A DNA stretch of 64,000 nt from Clostridiales bacterium (GTDB lineage: Bacteria; Bacillota; Clostridia; Oscillospirales; Oscillospiraceae): assembly GCA_021205695.1 (NCBI GenBank), contig JAJPXB010000047.1, positions 62,001 through 126,000 of the forward strand. Direction: 5' to 3'. The notes under the pieces are model-generated. The model had not been told where the DNA came from and did no database searches. It worked only from the letters and a program-made list of their open reading frames with translations. The position numbers and the translations under genes are program-made. Shown here piece after piece: positions 10,221-19,683 of the stretch; the stretch's first letter is position 1, and the number at the start of each line of letters is the position of its first letter.

Positions 10221-11738
10221 ATGGATTCTCTTCAGCAATTGGAACAGTACCGCCACGACCTGCTGAGCAGTGGCAATCCCGCCCGCCAGCACGACAAGGG
10301 CAAGCTGACTGCCGACGAACGGCTGAACATTCTGTTTGACACGGACACGTTCGTGGAGTACAACGTCTTTCAGAATCGGGGCCGGAGCCCGGAAAAGCCC
10401 TGCGCCCGTGACGGCGTGATCGCCGGCTGCGGCAAGATCAACGGCCGTTATGCCTATGCCTACGCCCAGGACTTCACCATCTCCGGCGGCGCGCTCTCCG
10501 CCTCCAACGCACGGAAGATCACCGAGGTGCAGAAAATGGCACTCAAGGCCAAGGTGCCCATCATCGCTCTGATGGACTCCGGCGGCGCGAAGATCCAGGA
10601 GGGTATCCAGGCCCTGGCCCAGTACGGCAATATCTTCTATCAGAACACCCAGGCCTCCGGCGTCATCCCCCAGATCACCGCCATTATGGGCCCCTGTGCC
10701 GGCGGAGCCAGCTACTCCCCCGCCCTCCAGGACTTCATCTTCTTTGTGGAGGGCACCGGCGAGATGTTCGTCACCGGTCCCGCCGTGGTGAAGGAGGTCA
10801 TCGGTGAGGACATCAGCATGCAGGAGCTGGGCGGCGCGGACGTGCATATGCGGAAAAACGGCGTGGCCCATGTCCGGGCCTCCGACGACCGGGACTGCCT
10901 GCTGAAGATCCGCAAGCTGCTCACCTATCTGCCCCAGAACTGCGACCAGCTCCCAGACATCCAGCCCAAGTTCAAGGCCCGCTGGCAACGGGGCATCGAG
11001 AACGTGGTGCCGGAGAACAAGCGCCGCATCTACGATGTAAAGCGGGTCATCGACTATCTGGCGGATACGGAGTCCTTCTTTGAGATCGAGCCGGAGTTTG
11101 CCGCCAACATCGTGGTGGGCTTCGGCCGGGTGAACGGAGCCACTGTGGGCTTTGTGGCCAACCAGCCCGCCGTCCTCAGCGGCTGCCTGGACGTGAACGC
11201 CTCCTGCAAGGCCGCCCGGTTCATCCGCACCTGCGACTGCTACAACATCCCCCTCATCAATCTGGTGGACGTGCCCGGCTTCTTTCCCGGTCGTGACCAG
11301 GAGAGCTCCGGTATCATCCGCCACGGGGCCAAGATGCTCTATGCCTACTCTGAGGCCAAGGTGCCCAAGATCACCCTCATCCTCCGGAAAGCCTATGGCG
11401 GGGCGTACATCGCCATGTGCTGCAAGGAGCTGGGGGCCGACGTGGTCTGGGCCTGGCCCTATGCGGAGATCGCCGTCATGGGCGCCGAGGGCGCTGTGAA
11501 GATCCTGAACAAGCGGGAGCTGAAGGCCGCCGGGGACAAGTATCAGGAGGTCCTGGACGAGAAGGTCCAGACCTACAAGGATACCTATCTGAACCCCTAT
11601 ATCGGGGCCAAGCTGGGCTATATCGACGACGTTATCCAGCCCCAGGACACCCGCCGTCTGCTGGAGAAGGTGCTGGACGCCCAGCTCACCTTCCAGTCCG
11701 GCCAGAAAAAGGTACGCCACGGGAATATCCCCCTGTGA
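10221..11738 (+). CDS. acyl-CoA carboxylase/decarboxylase carboxyltransferase subunit
   Basis: AYAYAQDFTISGGALSASNARKI, GGASYSPALQDF, DVPGFFPGRDQE; carboxyl_trans family. Confidence 0.9.
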   Translation: MDSLQQLEQYRHDLLSSGNPARQHDKGKLTADERLNILFDTDTFVEYNVFQNRGRSPEKPCARDGVIAGCGKINGRYAYAYAQDFTISGGALSASNARKITEVQKMALKAKVPIIALMDSGGAKIQEGIQALAQYGNIFYQNTQASGVIPQITAIMGPCAGGASYSPALQDFIFFVEGTGEMFVTGPAVVKEVIGEDISMQELGGADVHMRKNGVAHVRASDDRDCLLKIRKLLTYLPQNCDQLPDIQPKFKARWQRGIENVVPENKRRIYDVKRVIDYLADTESFFEIEPEFAANIVVGFGRVNGATVGFVANQPAVLSGCLDVNASCKAARFIRTCDCYNIPLINLVDVPGFFPGRDQESSGIIRHGAKMLYAYSEAKVPKITLILRKAYGGAYIAMCCKELGADVVWAWPYAEIAVMGAEGAVKILNKRELKAAGDKYQEVLDEKVQTYKDTYLNPYIGAKLGYIDDVIQPQDTRRLLEKVLDAQLTFQSGQKKVRHGNIPL

Positions 11739-11750
11739 CAGAAAAGTCTG

Positions 11751-11804
11751 CAAAAGCAAGCATCCCTCCGACGCTGGCAAGCCGGCGTCGGAGGGATGCT
11801 TTTG
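11751..11804. terminator. Rho-independent terminator
   Basis: 15-bp stem gcatccctccgacgc / gcgtcggagggatgc followed by tttt. Confidence 0.88.
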
Positions 11805-11841
11805 CCTTTCAAGTCATTTATACGTTGCACTGGGTCGTGGA

Positions 11842-12735
11842 TTATGCCTCCGCCTGTCTCCTGGCGGCCAGAAGCCCCTTTAGCTCCCCCTGGGAGAACC
11901 GGTAGGCCTTCCCGCAGAACTGGCATTTCAGCTCCGCTCCCTCCGGCTCCCGGCTCATCTCCTCCAGGTCTGAAACGGGCAGGCTGAGCAGCGCCCGCTG
12001 ATACCGGTCCCGGCTGCAATTACAGCGATATTCCACCGGGCTCTCGTCCAAAAACTCCACCTGGAAGTCGGAAAGGGCGCTGGAAATCAGCTCCTCCGGG
12101 GTCATTCCCTTTTGCAGATGCGGGGTGACGTTCCCCAGAGCGCGGACGCCCGCCTCCACCCGGTCGATGGTCTTGTCGTCCGCCCCGGGCAGCAGCTGGA
12201 TGAGATAGCCACCGGCAGCGGCCACCGACTGATCCCGCTCCACCAGCACCCCCAGGGCGCAGGCGGTGGGGAACTGCTCGCTGACGGCGAAATAGGCGGT
12301 GACATCCTCGGCGATCTCGCCGCTGACCAGAGGGACGGAGCCCACATACGGCTCTTTCAGGCCCAGGTCCTTGATGACGGTCAGGGTGCCGTCTGTACCC
12401 ACTGCCGCCCCCACGTCCAGCTTGCCCTGATACTTTTCCATGAGATGAAGGTGGGGGTTCTGGACATAGCCACGGACGTTGCCCTGGGCGTCGGAGACGC
12501 AGGTGATGCCCCCCAGAGGGCCGCCGCCCCGAATCTGGAGGGTCAGGCTGTCTCCCTCGCCCTTGAGCTGGTTGCCCATAAGAGAGGCGGCCATCAGACT
12601 GCGCCCCAGGGCGGCGGTGGCGGTGGGAAGGGCGGTGTGGAGCTGTCTCGCCTGTTCCACCAGCTCCCGGGCGGTGATGGCCGACGCCATGACGGCGCCG
12701 TCCGAGGTGATCGCCCGCACGATCTTATCTGACAT
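11842..12735 (-). CDS. hslO: Hsp33 family redox-regulated chaperone
   Basis: YRCNCSRDRYQRAL and CQFCGKAYRFS zinc motifs; GGGPLGGITCVSDAQGNVRGYVQNP. Confidence 0.95.
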   Translation of the reverse strand: MSDKIVRAITSDGAVMASAITARELVEQARQLHTALPTATAALGRSLMAASLMGNQLKGEGDSLTLQIRGGGPLGGITCVSDAQGNVRGYVQNPHLHLMEKYQGKLDVGAAVGTDGTLTVIKDLGLKEPYVGSVPLVSGEIAEDVTAYFAVSEQFPTACALGVLVERDQSVAAAGGYLIQLLPGADDKTIDRVEAGVRALGNVTPHLQKGMTPEELISSALSDFQVEFLDESPVEYRCNCSRDRYQRALLSLPVSDLEEMSREPEGAELKCQFCGKAYRFSQGELKGLLAARRQAEA

Positions 12736-12741
12736 ATGAGG

Positions 12742-13521
12742 TCAGTCCTCCTGTCGCTTCGTTTGATAGGCCCGCCGTCTCCGGCAGACAAAAAAGACCC
12801 GGTCGTCCTGCTCCTCCGGAGGCGAAACCATATCCGCCCCGCAGCAGAGCTCTACATCCAGCTCCGCCCGGGTGAGCAGCGTCTCCAGCCGGTTCAAATC
12901 CCAGCCCCGCTCCAGATGATCCTCCTGGACCCGCGTCCACAGCTCCCCCCGCTGGCGCTGGAACAGATCCAGCCCATAGGCGATGGTCTGATCAGAGGGG
13001 TCATAGTCCGCCCGCCAGAGACAGAGGGCGTCTCTGTCCTCGTCCACATAGATCGCCCCGTCCCGCCGGGCGAACTCCCAGACGGGGATGACGTCAAAGA
13101 GAAACAGCCCGCCCGGACGGAGCCACTTGGACACCGAGGCGAGGGCGGCCTCCAGGGCATCTTCCCCGGTGAGGTAATTCAGGCTGTCCAGAGAGCAGAC
13201 GCAGGCGTCCACCGGCTCCGCCAGCTCCAGCGCCTCCATCTCCTGACAGAGCAGAAGGGGACGGCGCTCCTCTTCCAGAGACAGGGCCTTGTCCATGGCC
13301 TGGGCCAGCATCTCCGGAGAGCCGTCTGCCCCGATCACGCCATAGCCCTCTTGGGCCAGCAGACAAGTCAGCGTCCCGGTGCCGCAGGCCAGATCCAGCA
13401 CCGTCTCCACCGGCATCCGCTCCTGCCGGAACCAGCGGAGGTACCACCGGAGCCAGCGATCGTAGTCCACATCCCCGGTGAAGCCGTCATAGCAGTCGGC
13501 CAGACCGGTATAGGCGTTCAC
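12742..13521 (-). CDS. class I SAM-dependent methyltransferase
   Basis: TVLDLACGTGTLTCLLAQEGYGVIGADGSPEML. Confidence 0.88.
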   Translation of the reverse strand: MNAYTGLADCYDGFTGDVDYDRWLRWYLRWFRQERMPVETVLDLACGTGTLTCLLAQEGYGVIGADGSPEMLAQAMDKALSLEEERRPLLLCQEMEALELAEPVDACVCSLDSLNYLTGEDALEAALASVSKWLRPGGLFLFDVIPVWEFARRDGAIYVDEDRDALCLWRADYDPSDQTIAYGLDLFQRQRGELWTRVQEDHLERGWDLNRLETLLTRAELDVELCCGADMVSPPEEQDDRVFFVCRRRRAYQTKRQED

Positions 13522-13829
13522 GCCTCCTCCGACGCAGCGGCGAGCTCTGCCTGGTGGGCAAAGACGTCCTTGTAGCCGTTTACCCCGTAGTTCAGGGAGC
13601 GGTTGACCCGGCTGATGGTGGCGCTGGAGGCTCCTGTTTTTTCCAGAATGTCGTTGTAGATCATGCCCTTTTCCAGCAGCAGAGCCACATCATACCGCTG
13701 CTCCATGGCCCGAAGCTCGGATACGGTGCAGAGATCATGGAAGAAGCGGTAGCACTCATCTACATCCCTGAGCTGCAAAATCGTCTCATAAAGGGCCTTG
13801 CTCGGCTCTTTCCCTGTCATTTTGGACAT
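13518..13829 (-). CDS. YerC/YecD family TrpR-related protein
   Basis: MSKMTGKEPSKALYETILQLRDVDECYRFFHDLCTVSELRAMEQR...ATISRVNRSLNYG; start chosen at the internal Met. Confidence 0.85.
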   Translation of the reverse strand: MSKMTGKEPSKALYETILQLRDVDECYRFFHDLCTVSELRAMEQRYDVALLLEKGMIYNDILEKTGASSATISRVNRSLNYGVNGYKDVFAHQAELAAASEEA

Positions 13830-13972
13830 TTCAGTCCCTCCTTTGTGGAGCATCTGCGGAGCCGCCGGGGCGCGCAGCTTTCGTTTGCTATCCCGTATTT
13901 TACCATTGTAGTGTGTGAAAGTAAACACCCTTTCACGAAAAACTTCCCCGGGCATAGGATGGAGCAAAGGCA

Positions 13973-14383
13973 ATGAAGGGAGTGCCGTCTGTGGAACATT
14001 TGGAGCCTGCCGCGGCCCATGTCCGGGAGCTGGTCTATGACTGGGAGGGGCTGCCTGTGCTGACCTGCCGTCTGGCGCTGCCGGAGGCGGCAGGGGAGGG
14101 AAAAGGGCCGGAGCGCATCCGGCGGTACTACCGTCATGTGGAGGACTGTATCTGTAAATGGCTGGAACGGGAGCATCTGCGGCTCTGCGCCCAGGCCCGG
14201 GCCGCGCTGGACGCCTCCAGGCCCATCCCCATGGAGAGCGTCCTGGTGGACGGCCAGGCGGAGGAGACTGAGGCGGGGCGGTTGACCGTCCGCTGGACGA
14301 TTTGCTGGGAGGACAGGAGCCGCACCTTTACTGACTGCTGGGAGACAGAGAGCGGGACGCCAGTGCGGCGGGGGAGGGAATAA
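13973..14383 (+). CDS. hypothetical protein
   Basis: 136-aa ORF, no family recognised. Confidence 0.5.
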   Translation: MKGVPSVEHLEPAAAHVRELVYDWEGLPVLTCRLALPEAAGEGKGPERIRRYYRHVEDCICKWLEREHLRLCAQARAALDASRPIPMESVLVDGQAEETEAGRLTVRWTICWEDRSRTFTDCWETESGTPVRRGRE

Positions 14384-14399
14384 AAGGCATCTCTTCGTG

Positions 14400-15149
14400 C
14401 GTTAGAAGAGGGCAGGGGAACACATGGCGTATTCTTTTGCCGATAGGGCAGGCGGGTCGATGATAATCACGCCGCTATATAGATTGGATGTAATCGTACC
14501 GCTGGTAACGGTGCCTCCGGCATAAATCCTCCCATCTCAATGTATGGCACTGCACCTGGTTTGACACGCAGACACACATCGGCACGACCTTGCCGTTTTT
14601 GAGCGCTTCTGTGACCGTGGCCTCATCTCTGGCAGGCTACCACCGGGACAATAGGTACGAGAGATGCCCTGCGCTGTCAAAGAAAGCGCCTATCCATTTC
14701 GGCTTTAGCGAATATAGCTTCATATATGACCAGTCGCTGTATCCCATGCTCGTTCCCACCGCATACGCCATATTGTCCAATGCCGTGTCATAACTCATGG
14801 AAGCCAGGTCAACTCTGTTTAACGAATAGCCGAGCAGATTATATGCAGTCGCAAGCGCGCAATAGCCGCATCCGCTTTCCTGGCCGTTACCATGGCCGTA
14901 TGTTGAGCCTGCTATAAAACCAGCGTGTTGATTGTAAATGTGGGACTTATAAACAGCTGCGCTACTGCCAGCTTTGACATATCGATACGCAACTGGCTCG
15001 CAGCCTGACGCAGAGGCACTAGCGTAATATGTTTTGGACAGCAAATTGATAGATTGTGCTGTGGCAGAGGCCAAGGAAGGAGAGCCAAGCCCAAGCAGTA
15101 GAAAGTCCAGCAGCGCGAGTGTCGAAATACCCACTTTCCGTTTTTTCAT
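14400..15149 (-). pseudogene. secreted papain/C39-like cysteine peptidase-like protein, disrupted
   Basis: Signal peptide MKKRKVGISTLALLDFLLLGLGSPSLASA and GCGYCALATAYNLLG; ORF stops at 14637 but same-frame (DEATVTEALKNGKVVPMCVCVSNQVQ) and shifted-frame (IYAGGTVTSGTITSNLYSGVIIIDPP) coding continues. Confidence 0.5.
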
Positions 15150-15379
15150 GAAAAGCTCCCTTCTGCCTCTCTGAAGGCGCATCTGTATATAAACAGAGTG
15201 TTTTACGGAAATGTACGTTTGAAAAGTGTGCCGCAACGGTTGATTTCCCAGTATATTGATTCGAGTCCTGTTTGGAAAAAGTTGCAAAGGGGGCGTTTTA
15301 GTGCCATAACAAACAAATTAATGAATTAGTTAATGAAATTTGCAAAGGTGTACATTTCCAAATTACCGCATGATTTTGC

Positions 15380-16054
<675 letters not shown>

Positions 16055-16139
16055 CTACCAAAAATGATATGATGCGGCAAACGCCCCTCCAGCGGCATAG
16101 AAAGATGCCGCTGGAGGAGCATTGTCTATTAAGCCAGCA

Positions 16140-16460
16140 TGAGCTCAGCGTTCATGATCTCTCTTGCACCAGACCGCGATGCTGTTCATACGCGAATCTA
16201 TTCCCATGGCGATTCTGGCGCTCCTGCAGTTGCCTGGCCAACAGGACATAACGGGATTGCACCTGCTCGTCAATGTCCGCCAGGTAACGTTCATCCCACC
16301 TACTGACAAAGGCTTGTTGCAGAAAATCGGCCTGGGTTCTTTCAGAAAGTGCTTATGCCCTGTCCCAAACAAAGCCCGATTGGGGCCGTTTCTTTTCCCA
16401 ATATTGCCAAATCGGGAATCAGGCAGCCGCATTCGTCCTCGTGGAAGATGCTGTCGGGCT
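16140..16460 (-). pseudogene. TnpV-like transposon protein remnant
   Basis: Broken frames on the minus strand read GCLIPDLAILGKETAPIGLCLGQ, HKHFLKEPRPIF and ERYLADIDEQVQSRYVLL, matching the intact TnpV at 46155. Confidence 0.65.
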
Positions 16461-16526
16461 GTTTGTCTTTGGCTTAGAAGCAAAGTACATATGTCAATAA
16501 AAAGATGACCATTCGATCATGAAAAT

Positions 16527-16555
16527 TTGACAAGCAGCGGCAGATAGTGTAGGAT
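16527..16555 (+). promoter_or_regulatory. candidate cas3 promoter
   Basis: TTGACA-17 bp-TAGGAT, about 90 bp upstream of the cas3 start. Confidence 0.5.
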
Positions 16556-16646
16556 TGTTTTGGTGAAATTGACAGCTCACTGCGGACGGCGCACAAAGGC
16601 GATCGTTCCGACTATTATTGCTGTAAATCCTAAACAGGAGGCAGTC

Positions 16647-18818
16647 ATGAAAACAGACGAATATATTGCTCATCGCGCCGAGGATGGCCGCACCCAGAGT
16701 GTAAAGGCCCATCTGGAGGGGACAGCCGCACTGGCAGAAAAGTTTGCCACCCCATTTGGTGCGGCGGCGTTGGGACGATGGGTGGGACTTGTCCACGATA
16801 TCGGCAAATACTCCGTGCCTTTCCAGCGGCGCATCAGTGACCCAGATCACGCACCACGCACTGACCACTCCACCGCAGGCGCCCAGGAGGCGTGGCAGCG
16901 ACGGCTGGCTCCAGCGGCCTTCGCTATTGCTGGACATCATACTGGTCTGCCGGACGGCGGTACCCGGCTGGATACAGCGGACGACCCCACCATGATAGGT
17001 CGATCTCGGAAGCAGGTGCCGGATTACAGCGCCTGGCGGCGGGACGTGACGCTTCCCCAGGTGTCCCTGCTGCCCTACCTGGGGCGGGACGGCTTCACTG
17101 ACAGCTTCTTCACCCGGATGCTCTATTCCTGCCTGGTGGATGCGGACTTTCTGGACACGGAGACCTTTATGCAGGGGCCACAGCCCCGCGGAGACTATGC
17201 CTCTCTGCCTGTGCTGCTGGACAGGCTCTCTGCCAAAACAGACCGCTGGTTAAACGGTGCGCCCGGCAACGCCCTGAACCGCTGCCGCAACGACATTCTC
17301 CGCGCCTGTATGGAGCACGGCGCACAATGGCCCCGGGGTCTTTACACCCTGACCGTCCCCACCGGTGGCGGCAAGACTACTGCATCCCTGGCCTTTGCCC
17401 TCCGCCACGCCGTAGCGCATGAGATGAAGCGGATTATCTACGTCATTCCGTATACCTCCATCATCGACCAGACGGTGGATGTGTTCCGGGACATTTTGGG
17501 GGAGGAGAACGTCCTGGCCCATTACGGCGAGGCCGCCTTCCGGCAAAAGGCCCCGGAGGATCTGACTCCGGAGGAATACCGCCAGCTGTTGGCCTCCGAG
17601 AACTGGGATGCGCCGCTGGTAGTCACCACCGCCGTCCAGTTCTTTGAATCCCTCTACGCAAACCGCAGCTCCCGCTGCCGGAAGCTCCACAACCTGGCGG
17701 ACAGCGTGATCATCTTCGACGAGGCGCAGACGCTCCCCCTGCCCTACCTCCGCCCCTGCTGCGCCGCCATCGCCCAGCTGGTGGAGCATTACGGCGCTAC
17801 CGCCGTGCTGTGTACCGCAACCCAGCCCGCTCTGGGGCCGCTGTTTGAGCAGCTGGCCCCGAACTTACAGCTGCGGGAGATTTGCCCCGGCGGGACGGCC
17901 CTCTATCAGACCCTACGGCGCTGCCACCTGGAGGATTTGGGCAGCCTCAGCCTGGAGGGGCTGGCCTCGCGTCTCCGGACACATCAACAGGTGCTCTGCG
18001 TCGTGAACCGCCGCAAAACGGCCCAGCAGCTCTATGCCGCCTTACCCAAGGACGGAGGCAGCTTTTGCCTGACCACTCTGCTGTGTGCCGCAGACCGCCG
18101 GGCCAAGCTGGCTGAGATTCGCCGTCGGCTCAGGGAGGGGCTGCCCTGCCGGGTGGTGTCCACCTCGCTGATCGAGGCGGGGGTGGACGTGGATTTTCCG
18201 GTCGCCTACCGGGAGGAGGCAGGGCTGGACTCTCTCTTGCAGACCGCAGGGCGGTGCAACCGGGAGGGGCGGGAAGCGAACCCCGCCCGATGCCCCGTGT
18301 ATCTGTTCAAGCTGGAGGACAGCCCGGCACCCAAAATGTTGGAGCTGCAAATCACCGCCCTGCGGGCGGCCCAACGGGAACAGGGCGAGCTGGATCTGCC
18401 GGAGGCTATCGCATATTACTTTAAAACCCTGTATGGAGTCAAAGGCCAGGAGGCCCTAGACCAGAAGCAGGTTATGGACGCATTTCTCAAGGGCAGGGGC
18501 GATGTGCAATGCCCCTTCGCTACAGTTGCCAAGGAATTTGCCCTGATTGAGAATCCGACCAAAACGATTTACCTTCCCATTGACAAGGGGGAAGAGCTCT
18601 GCCAGCTGCTCCAGGCCGGACAGACGAACCGGGCATTGTACCGGAAGCTGGGCCCTTACAGCGTGGAGGTCTATCAGGAGCAGTATCAAGCCCTTTATCA
18701 GGCGGGAGCGCTGGACCCTGTTGACGAGCGCTCCGCCGTGTTGACTTCCCCCATCTGGTATGACCGGGAGACGGGGCTGAAGTCTGATGCGCAGGGAGGG
18801 CAGGGACTGTTCCTGTAA
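16647..18818 (+). CDS. cas3: CRISPR-associated helicase/nuclease Cas3 (type I-C)
   Basis: HD motif VGLVHDIGKYSVPFQRRI, Walker A TVPTGGGKTTAS, IIFDEAQTLP, QTAGRCNREGR. Confidence 0.95.
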   Translation: MKTDEYIAHRAEDGRTQSVKAHLEGTAALAEKFATPFGAAALGRWVGLVHDIGKYSVPFQRRISDPDHAPRTDHSTAGAQEAWQRRLAPAAFAIAGHHTGLPDGGTRLDTADDPTMIGRSRKQVPDYSAWRRDVTLPQVSLLPYLGRDGFTDSFFTRMLYSCLVDADFLDTETFMQGPQPRGDYASLPVLLDRLSAKTDRWLNGAPGNALNRCRNDILRACMEHGAQWPRGLYTLTVPTGGGKTTASLAFALRHAVAHEMKRIIYVIPYTSIIDQTVDVFRDILGEENVLAHYGEAAFRQKAPEDLTPEEYRQLLASENWDAPLVVTTAVQFFESLYANRSSRCRKLHNLADSVIIFDEAQTLPLPYLRPCCAAIAQLVEHYGATAVLCTATQPALGPLFEQLAPNLQLREICPGGTALYQTLRRCHLEDLGSLSLEGLASRLRTHQQVLCVVNRRKTAQQLYAALPKDGGSFCLTTLLCAADRRAKLAEIRRRLREGLPCRVVSTSLIEAGVDVDFPVAYREEAGLDSLLQTAGRCNREGREANPARCPVYLFKLEDSPAPKMLELQITALRAAQREQGELDLPEAIAYYFKTLYGVKGQEALDQKQVMDAFLKGRGDVQCPFATVAKEFALIENPTKTIYLPIDKGEELCQLLQAGQTNRALYRKLGPYSVEVYQEQYQALYQAGALDPVDERSAVLTSPIWYDRETGLKSDAQGGQGLFL

Positions 18819-18824
18819 AGCAAA

Positions 18825-18856
18825 GGACACGGTAAAGAGAAACCTTCACCGTGCCC
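18825..18856 (-). terminator. hairpin, likely 3' end of the CreR-like RNA
   Basis: Minus strand GGGCACGGT...ACCGTGTCC stem (9 bp, one G-U) followed by TTTGCTTT. Confidence 0.5.
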
Positions 18857-18907
18857 CTATGTGGATACACCACTCAGCAAGTATTTCAATCCACAGCTTG
18901 TGCTGAC
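18857..18907 (-). ncRNA. CreR/CreA-like cas-regulating crRNA-like RNA (pseudo-repeat plus guide)
   Basis: Minus strand GTCAGCACAAGCTGTGGATTGAAAT (pseudo-repeat 18883-18907) followed by ACTTGCTGAGTGGTGTATCCACATAG; guide matches the cas promoter at 18965-18982 with a TTC PAM. Confidence 0.8.
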
Positions 18908-18913
18908 TTTTTT

Positions 18914-18942
18914 ATTATAAACGACCTTACAGCTATTGACAA
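18914..18942 (-). promoter_or_regulatory. promoter of the CreR-like RNA
   Basis: Minus strand TTGTCA-17-TATAAT; a +7 start is the G at 18907, the first base of the pseudo-repeat. Confidence 0.8.
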
Positions 18943-18964
18943 GCGGCAATTTTTGGCGTATACT
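18936..18964 (+). promoter_or_regulatory. promoter of the cas5-8c-7-4-1-2 operon
   Basis: TTGACA-17-TATACT. Confidence 0.85.
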
Positions 18965-18985
18965 ATACACAACTCATCAAGTGAA
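18965..18985 (-). promoter_or_regulatory. target site of the CreR-like guide with 5'-TTC PAM
   Basis: Minus strand TTC-ACTTGATGAGTTGTGTAT directly downstream of the -10 box of the cas operon promoter. Confidence 0.75.
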
Positions 18986-19035
18986 AGGAGGAAATATATG
19001 ATGCATCAATCGTACAGTGAAAGGAGTGAACGCGA

Positions 19036-19683
19036 TTGTCTATCAAAATCGAAGTATGGGGGCCTCATGCCTGCTTTTCTCGACCGGAGATGAAGACTGA
19101 AAGGGTGTCCTATGACATCATCACCCCCAGCGCAGCCAAGGGCCTGATCGAAAGCATTTTCTGGCACCCCGGCATGACCTGGGTCATTGACCGCATTTAT
19201 CTGCTCTCCCCCATCCAGTTCACCAACGTCCGCCGGAATGAGGTGAAGTCCGTCATCGTGGGGAGCAATGTCCTGTCCGTTATGAAGGGCGGCAAGGCGG
19301 ACCTGGCCCTCTATACATCCCAGGACATCCAGCAGCGGGCCGCCCTGATTTTGCAGGATGTCCACTATGTCATTGAGGCCCACTTTGACATGACGGAGAA
19401 GGCCGCCCCTGGGGACAATCCCGGAAAATTCCAGGAGATGACCCGTCGGCGGCTGGCCAAGGGGCAGAACTACAGTATGCCCTACCTGGGCTGTCGGGAG
19501 TTTCCCGCCAACTGCCGGGAGTGGCCCGGCGGGGAGATCCCCACCCAGCCGCTCACCCAGGACCTGGGCTATATGCTCCACTCCATGGATTATTCCGACC
19601 CTCAGGACATCCGCCCCCGGTTCTTCCGGGCAAAGCTGGTGAACGGGGTGCTGGACTTGCAGGATTGTGAGGTGGTCTCATGA
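19036..19683 (+). CDS. cas5c: type I-C CRISPR-associated protein Cas5
   Basis: SIKIEVWGPHACFSRPEMKTERVSYDIITPSAAKGLIESIFWHPGMTWVIDRI; TTG start with GAAAGGAG upstream. Confidence 0.94.
   Translation: MSIKIEVWGPHACFSRPEMKTERVSYDIITPSAAKGLIESIFWHPGMTWVIDRIYLLSPIQFTNVRRNEVKSVIVGSNVLSVMKGGKADLALYTSQDIQQRAALILQDVHYVIEAHFDMTEKAAPGDNPGKFQEMTRRRLAKGQNYSMPYLGCREFPANCREWPGGEIPTQPLTQDLGYMLHSMDYSDPQDIRPRFFRAKLVNGVLDLQDCEVVS

Noticed and set aside
10218-11780. 520-aa antisense ORF
   Set aside because: Mirror of the carboxyltransferase gene; Val/Gly/His-rich nonsense composition
18865-18982. Explaining the guide/target similarity as a simple local duplication
   Set aside because: Guide and target are exactly 100 bp apart and could have arisen that way, but homology stops at 18 nt, mismatches fall only at 6 and 12, one side carries the crRNA handle and the other a TTC PAM; functional pairing explains more
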